The translations under genes were made by a program, and so were the position numbers. From assembly GCA_003220935.1 (NCBI GenBank), contig QHTT01000088.1, positions 1 to 43,084 on the forward strand: a DNA stretch of 43,084 nucleotides, written 5' to 3'. The notes beneath the pieces are model-generated. The model searched no databases. It was not told the DNA's origin and was given only the letters and a program-made list of their open reading frames with translations. Every line of letters starts with the position of its first letter. Within the stretch, counting starts at the first letter, position 1. This stretch comes from Gemmatimonadota bacterium. Lineage in GTDB: Bacteria; Gemmatimonadota; Gemmatimonadetes; Gemmatimonadales; GWC2-71-9. This document shows, piece after piece, positions 15,343-23,582 of the stretch.

Positions 15343-16010
15343 CCAACGGCATTCGCATCGCGCCGAGCGTGCTCGCGGCCGACCTGACCCGGCTCGCCCA
15401 GCAGGTGGGTCAGGTCCTGGAGGGCGGCGCCGACTGGCTGCATGTGGACGTGATGGACGGCCGGTTCGTGCCCAACCTGACCTTCGGCGCCAACATGATC
15501 GAGGCGCTGCGGAAGCTCACCGACCGGCCGATCGACGTGCATCTGATGGTAGTCGAGCCGGAGCGCTACATCGAGACGTTCGCCGCGGCCGGCGCGTCGG
15601 TGTTTACGCTCCATCCCGAGGCGACGATCCACGTGCAGCGTCAGCTCGCTCGAGTGCGCAGCCGCGGGATGCTCGCCGGATTGGCGCTCAATCCGGGCAC
15701 GCCGCTGGCGCTCGCGGACGAAGTCGTCGCGGATCTGGATCTGCTGCTCGTCATGACGGTGAACCCCGGGTTCGGCGGTCAAGGGTACCTGCCCTCCTCG
15801 AATGAAAAGATCCGGCGGGCGCGCGAGCTGCTCACGGCGCGCGGCTCGCGGGCGTTTCTGGAAGTGGACGGCGGGATCACGGCGCAGACGATCGCGGCGG
15901 CGCACGCAGCCGGGGCCGATACCTTCGTGGCCGGCAACTCGGTCTTCACCGGCGCCGACCCCGGTCGCGAGGTTCAAGATCTGCGGCGCCGCTGTCTGGT
16001 GACCGTATGA
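15339..16010 (+). CDS. rpe: Ribulose-phosphate 3-epimerase
   Basis: 223 aa, ATG overlapping the previous stop by 4 bp. TIM-barrel motifs: APSVLAADLTRL, DWLHVDVMDGRFVPNLTFG (cited as HVDVMDG), DVHLMV, LALNPGTP, LLVMTVNPGFGGQ, EVDGGI and GADTFVAGNSVF. The acidic pair in VDVMDG and VDGGI and the metal-binding histidines are present. It interconverts ribulose 5-phosphate and xylulose 5-phosphate. Confidence 0.95.
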   Translation: MTNGIRIAPSVLAADLTRLAQQVGQVLEGGADWLHVDVMDGRFVPNLTFGANMIEALRKLTDRPIDVHLMVVEPERYIETFAAAGASVFTLHPEATIHVQRQLARVRSRGMLAGLALNPGTPLALADEVVADLDLLLVMTVNPGFGGQGYLPSSNEKIRRARELLTARGSRAFLEVDGGITAQTIAAAHAAGADTFVAGNSVFTGADPGREVQDLRRRCLVTV

Positions 16011-16543
16011 CGCAGCTGCGGCAGTGGACGATCGGGATCGGGGCCGGGGCGGCGGTGGTCTTCGGGGTGGCGCTGGCGGCGAAGATCCGGTCCCAGGTCG
16101 ACCTCGTCGGCGTGGGGTCGCGGGCGCCCGAGTTCCGCGCGGTGAACCTGCGCACCGCTCAGCCAGCGTCGCTCGCCCGCTACCGTGGGAGAGTCATCCT
16201 GCTCAACGTCTGGGCCACGTGCTGCCCGCCGTGCCGGGTCGAGATGCCGTCGTTGGAGCGGCTCCACCAGAAGCTCGCGGGTCAGGATTTCGAGGTCGTC
16301 GCCGTGAGCATCGACGACGGCGACTCGAGCAGGGTGATGCAGTTCGCGCGCGAGCTGGGGCTCGGCTTCGACATCCTCCAGGACAAGGAGGGGGCCATCC
16401 AGCGGACCTATCAGACCACCGGCGTCCCCGAAAGCTTCGTCATTGACCGGGACGGCATCATCATCAAGAAGGTGATCGGCGCGGCGGAATGGGACGGGCC
16501 GGTGAACGAGGTTCTCATTCGAAAGCTCATCGATGCGCGTTAA
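16007..16543 (+). CDS. ResA/TlpA-like membrane-anchored thiol-disulfide oxidoreductase
   Basis: 178 aa, ATG overlapping the rpe stop by 4 bp. N-terminal membrane anchor (about 5-25, WTIGIGAGAAVVFGVALAAK), then a thioredoxin fold with GSRAPEF, the active site WATCCPPC and the cis-Pro region TGVPESFVID. Such proteins reduce disulfides outside the membrane, often for cytochrome c maturation; the class is clear but the client is not. It overlaps ybbR by 11 bp. Confidence 0.9.
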   Translation: MTQLRQWTIGIGAGAAVVFGVALAAKIRSQVDLVGVGSRAPEFRAVNLRTAQPASLARYRGRVILLNVWATCCPPCRVEMPSLERLHQKLAGQDFEVVAVSIDDGDSSRVMQFARELGLGFDILQDKEGAIQRTYQTTGVPESFVIDRDGIIIKKVIGAAEWDGPVNEVLIRKLIDAR

Positions 16544-17462
16544 CATCGGGCAGCTCTTCGCCCGCAACTGGCCAATCAAGCTCGCGGCGATTTTCTTCGC
16601 GATCATGCTGTACGTTGCCGTGGCCGCGCAGCAGCCGCTGTCCCAACGCTTTGCCCTTCGGCTCGCCGTCACTGTGCCGCCGGGGCGCTCGGTGCGGGAG
16701 CAACCCACAGGTGTGACCGTCACCGTCAGCGGCAAGGGCAGCGAGATCCTGAAGCTGCGCTCGTTCCCGCGCATGATTCGCAAGACGATCCCCGACACGT
16801 TCTCCGGTTCGGTGTGGAGCATCCATCTGCAGCCGTCCGACGTTAACCTCCCGAAGGGGACTGACGTGCAGGTGACGGACATCGCGCCGCGTGACCTCGA
16901 CGTGCTGCTCGACTCGGTCGGGAAGAAGGACGTGAAGATCGTGCCCCTGGTGCGCGTTGAAGCGGAGTCGGGGTACGTGCTGCGCGGCCTCTCGATCGTG
17001 CCGAGCGTGGCGCGCGTCGTGGGGCCGGAGAAAGGCCTCGCCGCCATCGACTCGATCACCACGCTGCCCACCGTCATTTCGAGCGTCAACGGCCCGTTCT
17101 TCCGGACCGTCCCGCTCGACACGTCGCCGCTCGGCGTCGTCCGCGTCGCGCCGAAGGAGGTGCGGGTCGCGGGCGAAGTGGCGGCGATCATCGAGCGCGC
17201 GATCGACGCGGTGCCCATCACGACCGCCGCGTCCGGGTTCGCGGGGTTCCTGCTCTCTCCCGAGCGGGTGAACGTGACCGTGCGCGGCCCGGAGTCGAAG
17301 GTCAACACCCTCACCAAGGACAGCGTGCGCGTGACCGCGCACCTGGTCGGCAGGGCCGGGCCCGGCGGCTACGCTCGCCTCACCGTGACGGCGCCCCCGG
17401 GGATCTGGGCGCGTGCGATGCCAGACTCCGTCGCCCTCAAGCGCAAGACGGGCCGTGGCTGA
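16533..17462 (+). CDS. YbbR-domain membrane protein
   Basis: 309 aa. One N-terminal membrane helix (WPIKLAAIFFAIMLYVAVAA, about 12-31) is followed by extracytoplasmic beta-rich repeats; VRVEAESGYVLRGLSIVPS and VVGPEKGLAAIDSITTLP are YbbR hallmarks, and a further VNVTVRGPESKV unit near the end suggests two to three repeats. In Firmicutes YbbR (CdaR) tunes the c-di-AMP synthase CdaA; no cdaA lies next to this copy. Confidence 0.85.
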   Translation: MRVNIGQLFARNWPIKLAAIFFAIMLYVAVAAQQPLSQRFALRLAVTVPPGRSVREQPTGVTVTVSGKGSEILKLRSFPRMIRKTIPDTFSGSVWSIHLQPSDVNLPKGTDVQVTDIAPRDLDVLLDSVGKKDVKIVPLVRVEAESGYVLRGLSIVPSVARVVGPEKGLAAIDSITTLPTVISSVNGPFFRTVPLDTSPLGVVRVAPKEVRVAGEVAAIIERAIDAVPITTAASGFAGFLLSPERVNVTVRGPESKVNTLTKDSVRVTAHLVGRAGPGGYARLTVTAPPGIWARAMPDSVALKRKTGRG

Positions 17463-18507
17463 CGTCGTGCTGGGAATCGAGACCTCCTGCGACGAGACGT
17501 CGGCAGCCGTACTCGTAGGAGGGGGGCGCGCGCCGGAGCTCGCGAGCCTCGTCATCCTGTCGCAGGACGTGCACAAGGTCTTCGGCGGCGTCGTCCCCGA
17601 GCTCGCGAGCCGGGCGCACCTCGCGGCCCTCCCCGCGGTCGTGGAACGCGCCCTCGTCGAGGCGGGCGTGGGCTGGGGCGCCGTGGACGCGGTGGCGGTC
17701 ACCCAGGGACCGGGGCTGGTAGGCGCGCTGCTGGTGGGCGTGGTGTACGCCAAGGCCCTCGCCTACGCCGGCGATCGCGCCTTGGTCGGCGTGCATCACA
17801 TGGAGGGGCACCTCTTCGCGCCGGCCGTCGAGGACCCCGACCTCGCACCTCCGTTCGTCGCGCTGCTGGTCTCGGGCGGCCACACGCTGCTGCTCGACGT
17901 GCCGGCGTGGGGGCAGTATCGTTTGCTCGGCGCGACCCGCGACGATGCCGCCGGCGAAGCCTTCGACAAGGTTGCCATACTCCTCGGGCTCGGCTATCCC
18001 GGCGGACCGCCCATCGAGCGCCTCGCCCAGAGCGGCGACCCGGCGCGTTTCACCTTTCCACGCCCGATGCTGGACGAGGGGTTTGAGTTCTCGTTCTCAG
18101 GACTCAAGACAGCGGTGCTTCACGCCGTGCGCGCGAGCGACGATCTGGAGCGCGACCGGCCGCACGTGGCGCGCGGGTTCCAGGACGCCGTGCTCGACGT
18201 GTTGGTTACGAAGCTGGAGCGCGCGGTGCGCGCCACCGGCCGCCGCACCGCGGTACTGGGCGGCGGCGTCGCCTGCAGCCGTGCGCTCGCGAGCCGCGCC
18301 GCCGAGCGACTCGCGGGACTGGCCCGCGTCGCCGTGGCGAGCCCACGCCTCAACGCTGACAACGCCGCCATGATCGCGCGCGCCGGCTGGCATCGGCTCG
18401 GCCTGGGCGAGCGCAGCGACTGGACCCTCGACGCCCGCGCGGATCTACCGCTGCCGGGATTAGAAACCGTCGTCATTCCGCAATCCACAATCCGCAATCC
18501 GCAATGA
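17455..18507 (+). CDS. tsaD: tRNA N6-threonylcarbamoyladenosine transferase TsaD
   Basis: 350 aa from GTG at 17455 (8 bp inside ybbR), which gives the standard start VLGIETSCDETSAAV. The metal site GVHHMEGH (His115, His119), LLVSGGHT, GDDAAGEAFDK-like DDAAGEAFDK, FSFSGLKTAV and GGGVACS are intact. It completes t6A37 in ANN-decoding tRNAs. The last eight residues (QSTIRNPQ) are written by a 7-bp array (18474-18505) that also holds the lgt start, so the natural C-terminus seems to have been extended or replaced. Confidence 0.96.
   Translation: MADVVLGIETSCDETSAAVLVGGGRAPELASLVILSQDVHKVFGGVVPELASRAHLAALPAVVERALVEAGVGWGAVDAVAVTQGPGLVGALLVGVVYAKALAYAGDRALVGVHHMEGHLFAPAVEDPDLAPPFVALLVSGGHTLLLDVPAWGQYRLLGATRDDAAGEAFDKVAILLGLGYPGGPPIERLAQSGDPARFTFPRPMLDEGFEFSFSGLKTAVLHAVRASDDLERDRPHVARGFQDAVLDVLVTKLERAVRATGRRTAVLGGGVACSRALASRAAERLAGLARVAVASPRLNADNAAMIARAGWHRLGLGERSDWTLDARADLPLPGLETVVIPQSTIRNPQ
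18474..18505 (+). repeat. 7-bp-period array (CAATCCG) spanning the tsaD end and lgt start
   Basis: Units CATTCCG, CAATCCA, CAATCCG, CAATCCG, CAATGAC: the last unit supplies the ATGA that ends tsaD and starts lgt. Confidence 0.75.
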
Positions 18508-19343
18508 CCATCTACCCGTTCAAGTTCCTGCTCGGCCCCCTCACCATCACGGGGTACGGGCTCATGATGATGGTGGCGTTCCTGATGGCGGGCTGGGCGA
18601 TCCAGCTCGACTTGCGGCAGCGGCGGATGAACGAAGACTACGCTGCGGACATCGTGTTCGCGGCCGTCGTCGGCGGCATCATCGGGGCCAAGATCTGGTA
18701 CGTGCTGCTCACGGGCGAATGGGAGGCGCTGTTCCGCCGCGGGGGGTTCGTGTGGTACGGCGGGTTCTTGGGCGGCGTGGCCGGCGTGCTGCTCAACGGC
18801 TGGCGTAAGGGCATCCCCGCTCGCTGGACCATGGAGCTGACCGCCGCCCCGCTGGCGCTGGGGTACGCGCTCGGGCGCGTGGGGTGCTTCCTGGTGAACG
18901 ACGACTACGGCGTGCCGTCGAGCCTTCCCTGGGCGATGAAGTTCCCGGATGGGTTGCCGCCCACGCGAGTCGCAGACCTGCAGCAACAGCTGCACGTAAC
19001 CTTTCCGCCCGGGACGAACCCAACGGACCTCGTCGCCGTGCAACCCACGCAGCTGTACGAGACCGCGCTCATGATGCTCGCCTTCTGGGTGCTGTGGCGG
19101 CTGCGGGACCACCGGCACGCCACCGGCTGGCGCTTCGGCGTTTACCTCGTGCTCGCGGGCGCCGAGCGGTTCCTAGTCGAGTTCGTGCGCGCGAAAGACG
19201 ACCGCCTGCTCGGCCCCTTCACCCTGGCCCAGGCTACCAGCGTGCTGCTGGTGGTGGTGGGCATTTACGTGATGCAGCGGCTGCGCCAGCCCGACGCCGC
19301 CGCGCTGGCGACCCCGCCGGCGCTCAAGCTTCAGCCCACCTGA
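18504..19343 (+). CDS. lgt: Phosphatidylglycerol-prolipoprotein diacylglyceryl transferase
   Basis: 279 aa, multi-pass membrane protein, ATG overlapping the tsaD stop. It has ITGYGLMMM, GGIIGAKIWYVLL, FVWYGGFLGG and GRVGCFLVNDDYG, and ends with RFLVEFVRAKDD and further helices. The enzyme adds diacylglycerol to lipoprotein cysteines in the inner membrane. The Lgt signature is usually GRxGNFxNGE, here GRVGCFLVND; the FHGG motif of E. coli is WYGG. Such changes are seen in distant Lgt proteins, so activity is likely. The window carries several lipoproteins that would be its substrates. Confidence 0.92.
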   Translation: MTIYPFKFLLGPLTITGYGLMMMVAFLMAGWAIQLDLRQRRMNEDYAADIVFAAVVGGIIGAKIWYVLLTGEWEALFRRGGFVWYGGFLGGVAGVLLNGWRKGIPARWTMELTAAPLALGYALGRVGCFLVNDDYGVPSSLPWAMKFPDGLPPTRVADLQQQLHVTFPPGTNPTDLVAVQPTQLYETALMMLAFWVLWRLRDHRHATGWRFGVYLVLAGAERFLVEFVRAKDDRLLGPFTLAQATSVLLVVVGIYVMQRLRQPDAAALATPPALKLQPT

Positions 19344-20998
19344 TGCGCCGGTTGCCGGCGGTGGCTCTCACGGCGCTCGCGCTCGCCGCCTGCGCCCGGG
19401 GGAGGGCGGGACCGCCGGAGCTGATCCTCACCGGCGGCCGCATCTTCACCGCGGACCCAGTGCGGCCCTGGGCCGAGGCGCTCGCGATCCGGGGCTCGCG
19501 CATCGTCGCCGTCGGCACGACGGACTCGCTGCGCCGCCTGGCGGGGCCGCGCACCCGGATGCGCGATGTCGGCGGCCGCACTGTCATCCCCGGTCTCAAC
19601 GACGCTCACGCCCATCCCGGCCCGGAGCTGCGGGGCACCAAGCTGGCGACGGCGACCGGGGACGGCGGCTTGCTCGAGATCGCGCGCTCGCTCGCCGCAG
19701 CAGCCCGCCTCCGCCCGCGCGGCACCTGGCTGTTCGCGACGGTCGGCGACCGTGTGCTCGACGACCAGCGCGCCAACCGGTTCCTTCTCGACAGCATCGT
19801 TCCGGACGACCCCGTGGTGCTCGAAAGCTGGTCGGGTCATACGGCCGTCCTCAACAGCGCGACGCTCGGCGCCCTGGGGATCGGCCATGGCACGCCGGAT
19901 CCGCTGGGCGGCCACTACGGGCGGGTGCCGGGATCGGGAGGGGGAGGGGGAGGCGGAGTGCTGGACGGCCGCATGACCGAGTACGCGTGGTGGAACGCAC
20001 GGCGCCGACTCGCGAGCGCCGTGCCCGACAGCGCTAGCCGCGCCGATTTCCGGCGCTTTGCCGAGGCGGCGGCGCGGTTCGGCATCACCACGGTGCAGGA
20101 CATGAACACCGCGCTCAGCACGGCGCGGGCCGTCGCGCTGGTGCGCGCGGCCGACCTGCCGATCCGCTGGCGCGTGATCCGCTTTCCGATGACCAGGCCC
20201 GAGGGCCGCGACCTCGCCGACACGCGCAGCGCCGACCCACACCCGGGCGGAATGCTCGACGTCTCGGGCACCAAGTACATCCTGGACGGCACGCCGGTCG
20301 AGCGAGGCGCGGCGATGCGCCGGCCGTACGCCGATCGCGAGGGGTGGCACGGCGAGCTCGACTTCCCGCCCGAGACGCTGCAGGCGATCATCCGCGAGGC
20401 GCTCGTATCGCGCGACCAGTTGATGGTGCACGCCGTGGGCGACAGCGCGATCGCGGTGCTGCTCCGCTCGCTGGCGGCCGCCGCGCCCGAATCGACGTGG
20501 CGCGCCCTGCGTCCGCGGATCGAGCACGGCGACTTCCTGGCCCCCGACCTGCTCCCCCTGGCGCGCCGCCTCGGGGTCGTCGTGGTGCAGAACCCCGCGC
20601 ACTTCTCCATCCCCGAGCTCATGCACCGACGCTTCGCGCCCGACGTTGCCAGCGCGGCGCAGCCGCTGCGCTCGCTGCTCGCCGCCGGATTCCCCATCGC
20701 GCTCGGATCCGATGGTCCCATGAATCCCTACCTCAACATCATGCTCGCCGTGGCGCACCCTATGAACCCCGCGGAGGCGCTGAGCCGCGAGCAAGCGGTG
20801 CTGGCCTACACGCGCGGCTCGGCCTACGCGGAGCTGGCCGAGCGCGAAACGGGCACCCTCGCGCCGGGGATGCTGGCCGATCTCGCCGTCTTGTCGCAGG
20901 ACATCTTCACGGTACCGTTGGGAGAGCTGCCGAAGACCGAGAGTGTGCTGACGCTGGTGGGAGGGAAGGCGATATACGACGCCGGCGTGGTGCAGTGA
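19343..20998 (+). CDS. YtcJ-type amidohydrolase, putative lipoprotein
   Basis: 551 aa, ATG overlapping the lgt stop by one base. An N-terminal signal with lipobox LAAC (about residue 18) suggests export and lipid anchoring. Amidohydrolase-3 features: VIPGLNDAHAHPGPEL (metal HxH), GITTVQDMN, DGTPVERGAA, HAVGDSA, RIEHGDF and GSDGPMNPYLNI, with an N- and C-terminal composite beta-sandwich (ILTGGRIFT, GMLADLAVL). The substrate is not predictable. A G-rich tract at 19921-19960 writes a GSGGGGGGG loop. It is the last gene of the long plus-strand run. Confidence 0.86.
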   Translation: MRRLPAVALTALALAACARGRAGPPELILTGGRIFTADPVRPWAEALAIRGSRIVAVGTTDSLRRLAGPRTRMRDVGGRTVIPGLNDAHAHPGPELRGTKLATATGDGGLLEIARSLAAAARLRPRGTWLFATVGDRVLDDQRANRFLLDSIVPDDPVVLESWSGHTAVLNSATLGALGIGHGTPDPLGGHYGRVPGSGGGGGGGVLDGRMTEYAWWNARRRLASAVPDSASRADFRRFAEAAARFGITTVQDMNTALSTARAVALVRAADLPIRWRVIRFPMTRPEGRDLADTRSADPHPGGMLDVSGTKYILDGTPVERGAAMRRPYADREGWHGELDFPPETLQAIIREALVSRDQLMVHAVGDSAIAVLLRSLAAAAPESTWRALRPRIEHGDFLAPDLLPLARRLGVVVVQNPAHFSIPELMHRRFAPDVASAAQPLRSLLAAGFPIALGSDGPMNPYLNIMLAVAHPMNPAEALSREQAVLAYTRGSAYAELAERETGTLAPGMLADLAVLSQDIFTVPLGELPKTESVLTLVGGKAIYDAGVVQ

Positions 20999-21018
20999 GC
21001 CGTCAGGGAAACGACGGC
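20999..21018. terminator. Weak hairpin between convergent genes
   Basis: GCCGTC and GACGGC pair as a 6-bp stem around an 8-nt loop just past the amidohydrolase stop and across the stop of the FTR1 gene. No U-tract is present, so termination is only a possibility. Confidence 0.25.
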
Positions 21019-23093
21019 CTGCTGCGCTGCCCGCCGCCCACCAGCCGGTGTCGCTGCAGCCACACGATCGCGACGAGCAGCAGCACGAAGAGCAGGAACT
21101 GCAGCGACAGCGACTGCAGCGTGGGGTAGACCCCGAAGACCGGAATCCGCGGAGCCCATTCGAGGACCGTCGTCTTCACGATCCCCGCCTCCTGCAGGTC
21201 GGCGATTCCCTTCCCCGCGAACACGAACGCCATGTAGTAGAGCATCGCGCTGGTGATCGCGAAGAACGGCCTGAGGGGGACCTTAAGCCCGAAGCGATTG
21301 ACGCCGACGTAGATGAGCACGAGCGCCGCGGCGCCGAGCAGCAGTCCGCCCACCACCGCGGTCGCCCCGCCCCCCCCCGAGCCAGCCGACGTGAGCAGCG
21401 CTTTGTAGAACAAGATCGTCTCGAAGCCCTCGCGGTAGACCGCCAGAAACGCCACAGACGCGAGGGCCCATCCCGAGCCCGTCGACAGCGCTCCCTCCAT
21501 GCGGCTCTTCACGAACGCGTTCCACTTGGCCGCCTCGATCTTCGAAACCAGCCAATAGCTCACGTAGAACAGCACCGCCGTCGCGAGCAGCATGGTGACG
21601 CCCTCGAGCACCTCCCGTTGACCGGGAGTGATCTGGAAGAGGACTTCGATCACCACAGCCGTGACCACGCTGGCCCCAACGGCCGCCCAAGCGCCCTGCG
21701 CGACGTGGCGGTGCCGCTCCACCGCTCCCGCCTTCGCGAGGAACGTCATCAGGGCTGCGACGATGAGGATCGCCTCAAACCCCTCACGCAACATCAGCAC
21801 GAACGACTCCATGAACAGGTTGGCGGGGGAGCCCCGGTCCGCGACCAGTCGCTCCGCGCGCTCGAGGCCGGAGAGGAGGCGCGCGTGGATGGCATCGAGC
21901 TCCTCGGGTCCCGCCCCGGCGGCGGCGCGCGCCCGCAGCGCGGCGAACGCGTCCTCGAGCTCGCCCGCGAGGGCCGGATTCCGGGCGCGGACCTCAGTCT
22001 CCACCTGCTCGAAGGTGAGGTAGGCGTCGAACGCCAGCTGGCTCGACCTGAGCGCCACCGCGGAATCGACCTGGCGCCGTGCCGCCGAGAAGGTCGCCGC
22101 TGCGGGTGACGCGACGTACCGTTGCCGCTCGGCCGTCGGGAGCACGCGGAGGAAGGCCACGAGCCTCGCCGCGCTCTGCCGGTCGAGGACGCGGGCGAAC
22201 CCGGGCATCGGCGTACCAGGACGGCCGCGCAGCATGAGGTCCGTGAGGTCGTCGTCGGTGAAGCGCCCCTGGATCGCGAGGTCCCGCAGCGCCGGCGGTC
22301 GCACCGAGAGCGACGCAGCGAGCGGCCCGTCGCCTCCCCCAGTCGCGCCGTGGCACGCGGCGCAGGACACGGCATACAGGCCCTCCCCCTCGCGCTCGTC
22401 ACCGTGTGCCGCGCGGAATGTGGCGATGTAGGTCGCCACGGCCCAGCGGTCCTCGGGCGACAACGTCTCCTCGAACTGCGGCATGGCGGTGCCCGCAACC
22501 CCGATCGTAACCTTGCGGTACACGTCGACCGGCGACGCGTTACGCATCAGCTCCGGGTCGGCGAGACTCGCGGGCGCCGGCCCCTCGAGCTGCTTGGCCT
22601 TGGGGCCGTCGCCGCGGCCGGTGGGGCCGTGACACTGGAGGCACTGCTCACCGTAGATGGCCGCCCCACGGGCGAGTGACGGCGGTCGGGTCGGGAAGGG
22701 GTCGAGCGCGCCGCCCGTGGCGGCCGCGATGCGCGCCACCAGCACGTTCGCCCGGGCGGCGACCGAATCGGGCGGCGCGGCGCGCACCACCATCGCCCGC
22801 AGGAGGGCGAGTTCCGTGTCGGCGACGGCGCGGACACGGGCCGGCAGGGCGGGAGCGTCGAGGCGCGCCTGCTCGAGGAACTGCCGCGCTTCGTCCACCT
22901 CGGCGGCAGCCGTAACGCGGCCCCCCCCGGGCACCACGCCGGCGGCGTACTCTTTGGCAGCGAGCGCCGTGGCGGCGACGATGCGACGCGCCACGGCGAG
23001 CGAGTCGCCCGCCTGCCCTGCGGCTTGGGCTGCGGCACACGCGCTCAACAGCAAGCTGACAAACAGCTTACGGAAGATGAGAGTGATTCTCAA
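21003..23093 (-). CDS. Cytochrome c-FTR1 fusion iron permease
   Basis: 696 aa from a TTG at 23093. An N-terminal signal-like segment (FVSLLLSACAAAQA), a helical periplasmic stretch, two class I cytochrome c domains (CLQCH 151-155 with Met204 in MPQF, and CAACH 244-248 with Met296 in MPGF), a helical linker and a C-terminal seven-helix FTR1 permease with the two REGFE iron-site motifs (436-440 and 554-558). FTR1/EfeU-type proteins take up iron coupled to its oxidation; fused cytochromes would carry the electrons. A run of nine C on the plus strand (21370-21378) lies in a Gly-rich loop (GSGGGG). The promoter carries two Fur-like boxes. Confidence 0.9.
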   Translation of the reverse strand: MRITLIFRKLFVSLLLSACAAAQAAGQAGDSLAVARRIVAATALAAKEYAAGVVPGGGRVTAAAEVDEARQFLEQARLDAPALPARVRAVADTELALLRAMVVRAAPPDSVAARANVLVARIAAATGGALDPFPTRPPSLARGAAIYGEQCLQCHGPTGRGDGPKAKQLEGPAPASLADPELMRNASPVDVYRKVTIGVAGTAMPQFEETLSPEDRWAVATYIATFRAAHGDEREGEGLYAVSCAACHGATGGGDGPLAASLSVRPPALRDLAIQGRFTDDDLTDLMLRGRPGTPMPGFARVLDRQSAARLVAFLRVLPTAERQRYVASPAAATFSAARRQVDSAVALRSSQLAFDAYLTFEQVETEVRARNPALAGELEDAFAALRARAAAGAGPEELDAIHARLLSGLERAERLVADRGSPANLFMESFVLMLREGFEAILIVAALMTFLAKAGAVERHRHVAQGAWAAVGASVVTAVVIEVLFQITPGQREVLEGVTMLLATAVLFYVSYWLVSKIEAAKWNAFVKSRMEGALSTGSGWALASVAFLAVYREGFETILFYKALLTSAGSGGGGATAVVGGLLLGAAALVLIYVGVNRFGLKVPLRPFFAITSAMLYYMAFVFAGKGIADLQEAGIVKTTVLEWAPRIPVFGVYPTLQSLSLQFLLFVLLLVAIVWLQRHRLVGGGQRSRPSFP

Positions 23094-23136
23094 TGAGGGG
23101 GCCTCAAATACTAGAGTGATTCTGTCGGGAATTCAA
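23078..23136 (-). promoter_or_regulatory. Promoter of the FTR1 gene with two Fur-like boxes
   Basis: On the minus strand TTGAAT (23131-23136), a 17-bp spacer and TAGTAT (23108-23113) form a good sigma-70-type promoter. One box core, AGAATCACTC (23114-23123), fills the spacer next to the -10. A second, near-palindromic TGAGAATCACTCTCA (23078-23092), overlaps the TTG start codon. The cores are 33 bp apart, about three helical turns. The shape resembles the Fur consensus, and the target is an iron permease. Confidence 0.65.
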
Positions 23137-23146
23137 GGATGCGCAC

Positions 23147-23533
23147 CTAGGCGCGCTCCAGCACCGCGATCGCGACGGCCGCTAAGTGTGTGTGGGAGAG
23201 CGACAGCAGCACACGCGTCACGCCCAACTCTTGGGCCCGTTGGGTCGCGATGCCGCTGAGACTCACGTCCGGCCGCCCATCCGGCGCGCGAGTGACTTCG
23301 ATCTCCCGCCACCCGATGCCGCGGGCCCGCTCGCTCCCCTGGAGCGCCTTGTAGACGGCTTCCTTCGCAGCGAGCCGCACCGCGACGTGGGTGGCGATAT
23401 CGGGGCGGCTCTCGCAGTACGCCCGCTCGGCGGGCGTCAGGAGGCGCTCGAGCACGCGAGTCCCCTTGTCCTTCAGAATCGCGCTTACGCGCGCGACCTC
23501 CACGAGATCCACGCCCACGCCGATCGCGCTCAC
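23147..23533 (-). CDS. acpS: Holo-[acyl-carrier-protein] synthase
   Basis: 128 aa, GTG start. AcpS motifs: GVGVDLVEVARV (catalytic Asp near 9), TPAERAYCE, RLAAKEAVYKAL (metal-binding Glu) and the C-terminal SLSHTHLAAVAIAV. It transfers 4'-phosphopantetheine from CoA to acyl carrier protein. It is in the same orientation as, and directly upstream of, the FTR1 gene, which has its own promoter. Confidence 0.94.
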   Translation of the reverse strand: MSAIGVGVDLVEVARVSAILKDKGTRVLERLLTPAERAYCESRPDIATHVAVRLAAKEAVYKALQGSERARGIGWREIEVTRAPDGRPDVSLSGIATQRAQELGVTRVLLSLSHTHLAAVAIAVLERA

Positions 23534-23582
23534 GGCCAGGGCTGCATCATGCGGCGGAATTCATGCGTCGTTACGCAACCTT

